Source of the DNA: Albifimbria verrucaria
Taxonomy: Eukaryota; Ascomycota; Sordariomycetes; Hypocreales; Stachybotryaceae
Reading direction: 5' to 3'
Length of the DNA stretch: 64,000 nt
Assembly (NCBI GenBank): GCA_020081605.1
Contig: JAHREC010000028.1
Location: 62,001-126,000 of the forward strand
Of this stretch, positions 57,469 to 64,000 are shown piece by piece. Below the pieces are notes generated by a model. The model worked only from the letters and a program-made list of their open reading frames with translations. It was not told the DNA's origin and made no database searches. Every line of letters begins with the position of its first letter. Within the stretch, counting starts at the first letter, position 1. Position numbers and translations under genes: made by a program.

Positions 57469-60400
57469 CTAGTAGCGAGGGCAGACCTTCTCGAAGAAGG
57501 CGCTGGCCCTCGCTACTTTAACGAACTCGATGTAGTTCTTGCCTATTGCTCGATTGACTGCTGCAGTCGGTGAGGGTGCGAGCCTCATCCGACAGCGCGG
57601 CGGTACCTTCCGGCAATAGAAGATGTGGTTCGGTGCTTTGCGTCGTCCGCATGAACAAAGGATCCGCGCATCTGCGTGGTCGAATCGTTCGTGGTACTCC
57701 GCGAAGTCGCCATGCCGCGATCTAGCGGCGAGGAGGTGATGGAGCATGCTCCGCGAGAGCGAGAGCTCCGGCGGACATCTGGTTGTGGCTGAGAGCTCGA
57801 GTGCTCTGTACTTTTCAGGTGCAGATTCTTCCCACCAGGCTTTGAAAGCGTCTTTGGGCCGCCTCCTAGCGGTTCGACGCAGAAAAGCCAGTGTTGGGAG
57901 AGCACCTGCAGGTACTGGTTTAAGGCATCCAGCTTTCGCTAGAGCGTCTGCTTCTTCGTTTCCGGGGATCTTGGCGTGGCCGGGGACCCAATGGACCTTC
58001 GTGTCGCCGTGCGAAGCGGCGAGTGTCTGGAATTCGATGAAAACGTCCTGTGAGGAGTCAGAGGGCTTGCCTCGGAGGCAGGTAGCCGCAGCGATGTTGT
58101 CAAGACAGACTACGATCGTCTGTTCTGAGCTGTCTTGGATGCTAAGAGCTGCCTTGAGCCCTTCCAGAGCACCGGTGGCTTCGGCGTCGAAGACCTCGGC
58201 TGGGCCGAGGCGATTGGAGCCCTGAGTAATTGTTTGACCGTCGCGGTGGACGGTGAATCCGTACCCGACGGCACCTCCTTTGGTCTGTGAGCCATCGGAA
58301 TATACAACCAAGGTGAGTGGTGATAAATCCTGGAGCCAGTTCTGGAACTCTGCAGCGGTGTCCTCCTTGGACGCCGTCTGGAGAGGATCCTGGTCTTCGC
58401 TAAATGTATTTGGTAGCAGCGCTGGTCGTCTGCAGGCTGGCAGCAGTTCGTTGGTCCTGCGGAGCCGGGTGCGGGTAGCAGCCGGTGGCTGCTGGTATTT
58501 CAGCTTGATCACTCGATGAATGACCGGTGGTTGTTCCAGTCGAGTGCGCGAGGCGAGCGGGTGAGCCGCGTCGAGGCTCTTGAGACGGGCGGCAAATCGC
58601 AGGCGAACTGCTTCCAGCAATTGTTCGACTGGCGGAATGCCGCTCTCCCGATGGAGAGCCGCAATTGGTGTCGTCCTCCATACTGACAGTGTAGCTCTCA
58701 TGGATTGCTTGAGGCATTTGTTCATTTTCTGAATCAGTGTCTTCAGCTTGGTCGAGACTTCCCTTGAAGGCTTCGACCATGATGGGCTGGTTGAGCCTGG
58801 ATACCAGGCTTCAGTCCCGTAAAGCAGGATGGGTTCGACGCATGCCCTGACAGCTCGGCGTACGGCTGCTGGGAGCGGGCCGTGTTTTGTATTGGTAAGG
58901 CTTCTCAGATGGTATGCCACGACCTCGGCTTTCGATACCCATTTTTCAATGTGTTTCTTGAAGGACAGCGTCTGGTCGAGCCAGATGCCAAGCCATCGCA
59001 TTGCGGCCTCGGCTTTCTTCTCTATGTCACCGTGTCGTACGGTCGGTACGTTCTTAAGGGGCTTCCTGGAGAAGTGCATGACTTCCGTTTTGGCTGGGTC
59101 GAAGGAGATACCGTTGGCGGCCCCCAAGAGATCAGCTCTTCAATTCTCCTGTTTGCCTCTGCGGCCGTCGCCTCTAGTGAGTCGCCGACGCACAAGATGG
59201 CAGTGTCATCAGCATAGCCAAACCGGCCCTTCGGATTACACAAGCGGTAAATCGGCTCAGTGTAAAGCACGAAGAGCATCGGAGTTGTGGGGATCCTTGA
59301 GGCAGCCCGCATCGCAGTGGTGATGAGGTTGTCGTTATGTCCTGGTATCTGACGCGAGCTGAACGGCCGTTCATGAACGAGTAGACCCATCGTACTAAGT
59401 GCTCCGGCCACCCTTGCTCCCTGAGTCTTAGAACAAGGCGGTTGCGCATGACGGTGTCGAATGCGCCTTGTACATCCATTGTGACGAGTGTCGCGACCTG
59501 TTTCTTGGCGAAAGCTTCCTCGATGTCGTGAATGAGGGCGGCGACCAGATCTACGGCTGATCGTTTAGGTAGGGCGCCGCACTGCTGGGAGTGCAGCACG
59601 CCATAGTGTATCGATGCCCAGGCTAGTCGCCTGGCGATGAGTCGCTCGAGGCCCTTCCCAAGGCATGAAAGCAGGGAGATGGGTCTCCATGAGCGGGCTG
59701 AAGTGAGGTCTCTTCTCCCAGGTTTCGGTATCATCACGACTTCCGCTTCGCGGAACGCTTTCGGATGGTGGCCTGTGGACAGGCATCCTTGGAAGAGGCG
59801 GCAGACGTGACTGCCGATAATGTGCCAGGAAGCCCGCAGGAGCTTGACCGTGATGTTGTCTGCGCCGGGGACGTATTGCCAGTATGCAGTACGGCGTCCT
59901 TTACTTCCTCGGGCGTTACCTCTGTCGAGAAAGGGATCTCTCTGGCTGGTTCTACTGGGATCCAGGGGTCTGGTATATCGTCGTCAGCAGTGCGGCGCTC
60001 TAGCGTAGCGCGTCGCAGTGCTTCGGCCTTATCATGCTGGGTCTCGTACACCACATCATCAATCTGAAGTGGAGGGGCTGGAAGGCACCGGGTGACTTTA
60101 ACCACCTTACTGCCTTGAAGATGGAGGTGCTGTCGGAGAAGCTGTCTATGAGTTTGCGCCAGTAGAGTCTCTTCTCCTTCTGACGACGCGCTGGAAGTCT
60201 TTCTTGGCCATCTGCACTTCTTTGCAGAAGCCCAGAGGGTAAGCCCTTCTGATCGCTCTGTATTCGGCGGCGGCGGTAGCGCATTCTTCGGTCCACCATG
60301 GCGCGCTCCTGGTTCCCTTGTGTATTGGGCGTCCTGCTGCATTCACGGCTCGCTGGAGCACGTTGACGAGATCAGAGGCCAAAGCGTCGAGTTGTCCGGG

Positions 60401-60842
60401 GTGGAGGTGTTGACTGGCACACCGGTGATGGCGGCCTCAACAGCCTCCACGAACCGCTTCACCTCCTCATCGGAGGAGACGCGGACCCTTCCGGGTCGTG
60501 CTGTTACGCGCTGGAACTCAGGTAGAGTTATGCTCAGCGTAAAGTGGTCGGAGCTGGTGGCAAGATGGTCCTCGATGGTGGCTTCGGCTAATCCTATGTT
60601 AGTGAAAGCCAGGTCAATTGTATTGCCATGTGGGTTGGTAGGTATGTCAGTCTCGTTTAGTAGAGCAAGCCTGTTCTCCGATGCCCAGGAAGCAATGTCC
60701 TCGCCACGATCTTCGAGGCGGCCCGTCTGCCACGTGGGATGCTTCGCGTTGAAATCGCCGGCCACCAGGCACCTGGGAGGACAAGGCCAATCGACAGTAC
60801 GGGAGGCTCCTGGAGAAGTTGATATAGGGTGCGTAGATAGTT
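57469..60842 (-). CDS. LINE ORF2: endonuclease-RT-RNase H (N-terminally truncated)
   Basis: Reading down the minus strand: endonuclease remnants CLVAGDFNAKHPTWQ, NTIDLAFTN and SSDHFTLS; linker APWWTEECATAAAEYRAIRR; RT motifs MIPKPGRRD, WRPISLLSCLGKGLERLIA, TMDVQGAFDTV, GLPQGSP and FGYADDTAIL; RNase H LVVYSDGSQTKGGAVGYGF, DAEATGAL, VVCLDNIAAA and HWVPGHAKIPGNEEADALAK; and a final CSCGRRKAPNHIFYC zinc knuckle. Six frame breaks (gggg 60400-60403; near 60185-60190; gggg 60074-60077; gggg 59867-59870; gggg 59289-59292; ccccc 59121-59125) each close with one added base, five of them in runs of 4-5. All catalytic motifs are present, so apart from these and the missing 5' end the ORF looks young. Confidence 0.9.
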
Positions 60843-60882
60843 TTAGTCCTATTGTTTCATTGGTTTGTGGGGTTGGTTTCAG

Positions 60883-62169
60883 ATGGCGGATCCGATGACC
60901 GATTCGGATGCGGGGAGATCGTGGTGGGACGTGCGGCCCCACGACGCCAACGCGACCGACGCGTTTGGTGAAGCCGAGCGTGAAGGCGAAGGAGGCAGGC
61001 TGGGGCGACGAAACGTCGCCGACCTAGAAGGGAGGAAGCGAACGACACGTGCGATACGAGTTCCGCCAGCTGATACTGATATTGAGCATGCCAAAAACGT
61101 ACAGAAAGGCCGTACCGATGGCGAAACCGGAAAAGCACTTCTGCTGAGAGTGCTCGAGGAGCTGAAGGACCTGAAAGACGCGTCGAAAAAGCAAGGAGAA
61201 CTCATCAGCCAGCTCCATGGACAATTGGGCAGTTCGCAACAAGAGCTTCGAGACACCAAAGATGAACTCAAAACTGTACGCGAACAGCTGGAAGCACTCA
61301 CCACGACCATAGCTCTATCCCAGTCAAACCCGAGGGCCTCGTACGCCGAAGTGGCCCGCACACCGCCGGACAGCAACGCGAGTAACGTGCGGCCTCTGTC
61401 GTCACTCAGGACAGGACTACCCGACTGGAGCGATACCCTTTACTGTACGATTGATGTCTCCCGAACGGAAAATGCTGAGAGCGACAGCGCTGCTCCGAGC
61501 GCAATCCGGACCCTCATTGAAACAGAAGTCAGGACCGAGCTGGGCCAGTCTAACTGGCGATGCCGAGCTGTGACCAAGGATCAAAAGAATGAACACCGCA
61601 TCAGGATCGCCTGCCGCAACGAAGATGAGCACTCGCTAGTCAAGCGAGTGGCAGAGACCAAGGTTCCTCGTGGAGCTCGAGTTCTCCGGGATGAGCTGTA
61701 CCCCATCAAGGTAGACAACGTCAATCGACTGGCAGTCATCCATGAGTTTGATGGCATCCGACCCGAGGCGGCTGAGACATTCAGTCGGGAAAACGATATG
61801 CAGGTAGCAAAGGTGGCATGGTTGAGCAAACGCGACACGTCCAAAGCATATGGATCGATGGTTGTCTACCTGAAGAAAGCGTCAGATGCAAGGAAGGCCC
61901 TACAGGAGGGTTTCTTCTACGCAGGAGGCGAATCGGGATATACAGGGCCATTTCAGCGCCGAGCCCGACCGGAGCAATGCTACAACTGCCAGGAGATCGG
62001 TCACAAAGCCTTCCAGTGTCGTAAGCCCCAGATGTGCGGAAGGTGTGCGAGAGAAGGGCACCACCACAGCACATGCGACGAACAGATCGTGAAGTGCGTG
62101 CCCTGTGGAGGCCCGCATGAATCGTTCAGCAGGAATTGCCGGAAGCTCTTCCCCGCCCGCCATGACTAA
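60883..62169 (+). CDS. LINE ORF1: gag-like protein with CCHC zinc knuckles
   Basis: ATG at 60883 (MADPMTDSDAGRSWWDVRPH), 428 aa, uninterrupted. A central coiled coil (LLRVLEELKDLKDASKKQGE onward) precedes an RRM-like domain. Two CCHC knuckles lie near the C-terminus (CYNCQEIGHKAFQC and CGRCAREGHHHSTC), followed by a third C/H cluster (CVPCGGPHESFSRNC). This is the usual ORF1 layout of Tad-like LINEs and binds element RNA. The stop codon overlaps the ORF2 start. Confidence 0.9.
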   Translation: MADPMTDSDAGRSWWDVRPHDANATDAFGEAEREGEGGRLGRRNVADLEGRKRTTRAIRVPPADTDIEHAKNVQKGRTDGETGKALLLRVLEELKDLKDASKKQGELISQLHGQLGSSQQELRDTKDELKTVREQLEALTTTIALSQSNPRASYAEVARTPPDSNASNVRPLSSLRTGLPDWSDTLYCTIDVSRTENAESDSAAPSAIRTLIETEVRTELGQSNWRCRAVTKDQKNEHRIRIACRNEDEHSLVKRVAETKVPRGARVLRDELYPIKVDNVNRLAVIHEFDGIRPEAAETFSRENDMQVAKVAWLSKRDTSKAYGSMVVYLKKASDARKALQEGFFYAGGESGYTGPFQRRARPEQCYNCQEIGHKAFQCRKPQMCGRCAREGHHHSTCDEQIVKCVPCGGPHESFSRNCRKLFPARHD

Positions 62170-63217
62170 CTCACTCAGGATTGTACAACTCAACGTCAAA
62201 AAGCAGGGAACGATACACGACAGTTTGATGAATGACGAGAACCTGCAAGATGCTGCGGTGATCATGATTCAAGAGCCGCAAGCAAGAAACATAGGTGGAC
62301 GCCTCATAACGACACCCATGACGCACCATAAATGGACGAAAATGGCACCACAGACATGGAGCGAAGGGAGATGGGCGGTCCGAAGCATGCTATGGGTCAA
62401 CAGAGATCTTGAAGCAGAACAAGTACAAACCGACTTGCCCGATCTGACAGCAGCCATCATTCGGCTAGACCAAAGAATTGTCCTGGTCGCCTCGGTCTAT
62501 GTGGCGGGGCAAGATGAGGAAGCACTACAGGAGATGTGTAGTACTTTGCGCAGACTCATCCTTGACACAAGACTCCAAGCAGATCGACCAGTCGAGGTAG
62601 TAATTGCCGGAGATTTTAATCGCCACGACCAATTGTGGAGTGGCGATGATGTTTCCCTGGATCGGCAGGGCGAAGCGGACCGCATCATCGACCTTATGAG
62701 CGAGTTCGGCCTCAGGAGTCTCCTGCCTCGCGGTACCAAGACGTGGCAAGATAAAAACTACGAGACGACGATCGACCTCGTGTTAGCATCGGAGGAATTG
62801 GCTGAAAACGTGATCAGGTGCGGCATTCACGAAACGGACCATGGATCGGATCACCGTACGATTGACACCATCTTTGACATTGCTGTCCCAACCCCACAAC
62901 ATCAACCAAGAATGCTACTGAAGAACACGCCCTGGCACGAAGTTAACGAGAGGATCAAAGGCGCATTAAGCACCGTCCGCATAGTCGGAGATGTACAGAA
63001 AGACACGGATACGCTGACGTCTGTGGTGTCGGAGGCGGTGCACGCACTGACGCCGGTCTCAAAACCATCACCGTATGCTAAGCGATGGTGGACCTCCGAT
63101 CTCACTCAGCTGCGGAAAATACATACGTACTGGAGGAACCAGGCGAGAGCGTGCAGACGGTCAGGATCTCGAGACAGCGAGATGGAAGAGAAAGCCAAGG
63201 GTGCAGCGAAGCAATAC
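62162..63217 (+). CDS. LINE ORF2, AP endonuclease part only (truncated)
   Basis: ATG at 62162 overlaps the ORF1 stop (ATGACTAA), implying coupled translation. Endonuclease motifs: LRIVQLNVKKQG, AVIMIQEPQARN, VEVVIAGDFNRHDQLW, TTIDLVLASEELAENV, and DHGSDHRTI (catalytic His). The domain is followed by the usual linker (RWWTSDLTQLRKIHTYWRNQ). The sequence leaves LINE homology after AAKQY at about 63217, before any RT motif. Confidence 0.88.
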
Positions 63218-64000
63218 TGTCAACAAGTGTCTGGATATCTGCATCGGGCCAATCCCGTGGTAGCTGCCGATCTGGCCTTGTGTGGCTGTTCCAGTTACAT
63301 TGAATCTTGGCAAGCTCATGGTGCATGAATAAGTTGATGTCATGATAAATATCGGGATGTGGAATCTCTTGAAGAATCAGGCCGTCAAATTGGCCATGAA
63401 GGTCCTTGAAGCCTAATTGAATCGGGAGCTCGGGCCTGCTGGTGATAAGAAACTTCAGCCTGAGAGATGCAAAGTGTTTTGTTTGGGCAAGAAGGTGGAT
63501 CAGAAGCCTCACTTCCCCAAGATTGTCGCATTCATCAAGTGCATCAACAACCACAACCATAGGTTGTAGATATCCATCCCGGGGAGTTGTCCCACCGGGC
63601 CCGCAATCAGGTCCTCGAACTGTTTACTGATGGGCTTTGTAGAAATGGAGGGATCGGCCTTAGTCTTCTCTCGTACGTAGGGCGCCAATGATGGTATCTG
63701 GTGGATGATTTGTGCGACTATTGTAGGGAAGAAGAAAGTGACGCGGCCGCGGTCACCCTCACCCCGTTTGAAGAAGAAACTGGCGCCGAGCGTACCCAAG
63801 TCGGCAAACGTCCTGGCTGCCGTTCGAGATATAGTGGACTTGCCGGTGCCGGCCATGCCGTTGAGCCAGAAAATAGTCTTACTGTTAGGAGCAGCATGCC
63901 ATTCCGAGATCTTTTTCAGAATGTTGGCACGGGTGCCAGCAAGGCATGTCGAGTTGTCGGCGTCGGAATGAGCGTCGAAGCCTGCTCGCTCCATGGTTCG
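63218..64000 (-). pseudogene. Fragment of a NACHT NLR gene, broken by LINE sequence
   Basis: Minus strand from the window edge: DNSTCLAGTRANILKKISEW, P-loop WLNGMAGTGKSTISR, LGASFFFKRGEGDRG, then (after a one-base break near 63561-63567) Walker B MVVVVDALDECDN, RLKFLITSRPELPIQLGF, HHELAKIQ and LPRDWPDADIQTLVD. It is clearly related to the NACHT of the two palindrome NLRs but well diverged. Homology stops at about 63218, where the 3'-truncated LINE element 2 is attached; the expected continuation (LAKPLFISAAT-like) is absent. The N-terminal domain lies beyond position 64000. Confidence 0.85.

Larger units (their letters stand above)
57014..60842 (-). mobile_element. 5'-truncated Tad-like LINE retrotransposon (element 1)
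   Basis: Minus-strand non-LTR element: partial AP endonuclease, reverse transcriptase, RNase H, C-terminal zinc knuckle, ~430-bp 3' UTR with two hairpins, and a (TCAA)n tail. It is truncated inside the endonuclease at about 60842, where plus-strand LINE sequence begins. I could not identify a target-site duplication. No RIP-like stop-codon damage is visible in its frames. Confidence 0.9.
60843..63217 (+). mobile_element. 3'-truncated LINE retrotransposon (element 2)
   Basis: Plus-strand element containing ORF1 and the endonuclease part of ORF2, ending abruptly at about 63217 before the reverse transcriptase. Its endonuclease differs strongly from that of element 1 (VVIAGDFNRHDQLW versus CLVAGDFNAKHPTW), so it belongs to another family. 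The right end joins minus-strand NLR sequence without a tail. Confidence 0.85.

Noticed and set aside
57014..63217. Head-to-head LINE halves as a single element with a twin-priming 5' inversion
   Set aside because: The two endonuclease segments are from clearly different families and would overlap by several hundred bp, so they cannot be parts of one copied RNA.
1..64000. CRISPR array, bacterial operons, tRNA or rRNA genes
   Set aside because: The direct repeats present have no unique spacers of constant length, genes are eukaryotic with introns, and I found no convincing tRNA or rRNA segment by eye.
27643..64000. Assigning all NLRs, the phospholipase and the LINEs to one Starship
   Set aside because: The recombinase reads toward lower coordinates, so genes to its right would lie outside its element, and no boundary is visible; only the left side remains a candidate.

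Overview
The window looks like filamentous ascomycete (Pezizomycotina) genomic DNA. Genes carry very short introns (about 47-80 nt, GTAAGT/GTATGT donors, CTAAC-like branch sites). The gene families are typical of fungal accessory regions: STAND/NLR proteins (NACHT-WD40 and PNP-NB-ARC-TPR), a patatin-like phospholipase, a DUF3435 tyrosine recombinase (the family of Starship captains), Tc1/mariner transposases and Tad-type LINEs. I cannot name the species.

Layout. 1-265: transposase fragment. 573-10613: a giant palindrome holding two convergent NACHT-WD40 NLR genes; the 2.84-kb outer arms are nearly identical and only the WD40 halves differ. 10614-11570: decayed minisatellite with a clean 17-bp core array. 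12.3-24.5 kb: small, mostly unassigned genes (a twin MADS-like protein, a small membrane protein, an Msn2-type zinc-finger protein) plus a decayed M1 aminopeptidase fragment. 24.8-27.6 kb (minus strand): DUF3435 recombinase. 28-42 kb: scattered small genes, among them a DUF7918 gene, a second transposase, a small secreted Cys-containing protein and a tandem chromodomain-like gene. 42.8-44.9 kb: protein kinase. 47.3-50.6 kb: RING/patatin-like phospholipase. 51.9-55.9 kb: a PNP-NB-ARC-TPR NLR flanked by ~270-bp inverted repeats. 57.0-63.2 kb: two different LINEs abutting head to head. 63.2-64 kb: the front of a fourth NLR, broken by LINE sequence.

Theme. At least three, probably four, loci encode NLR-type fungal self/non-self recognition or programmed-cell-death receptors. 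With the patatin-like phospholipase and the DUF3435 recombinase they are families often found as Starship cargo and engine. Starship membership is inference; I found no element boundaries.

Caution about reading frames. About twenty genes or elements were checked frame by frame. More than twenty interruptions are a single missing base, nearly always in a short homopolymer, and adding one base of the same kind restores a domain-complete protein. This looks more like systematic under-calling in the assembly than pseudogenization, so I call these genes as CDS with noted breaks. True decay (premature stops plus loss of the catalytic half) is clear only for the M1 aminopeptidase relic.
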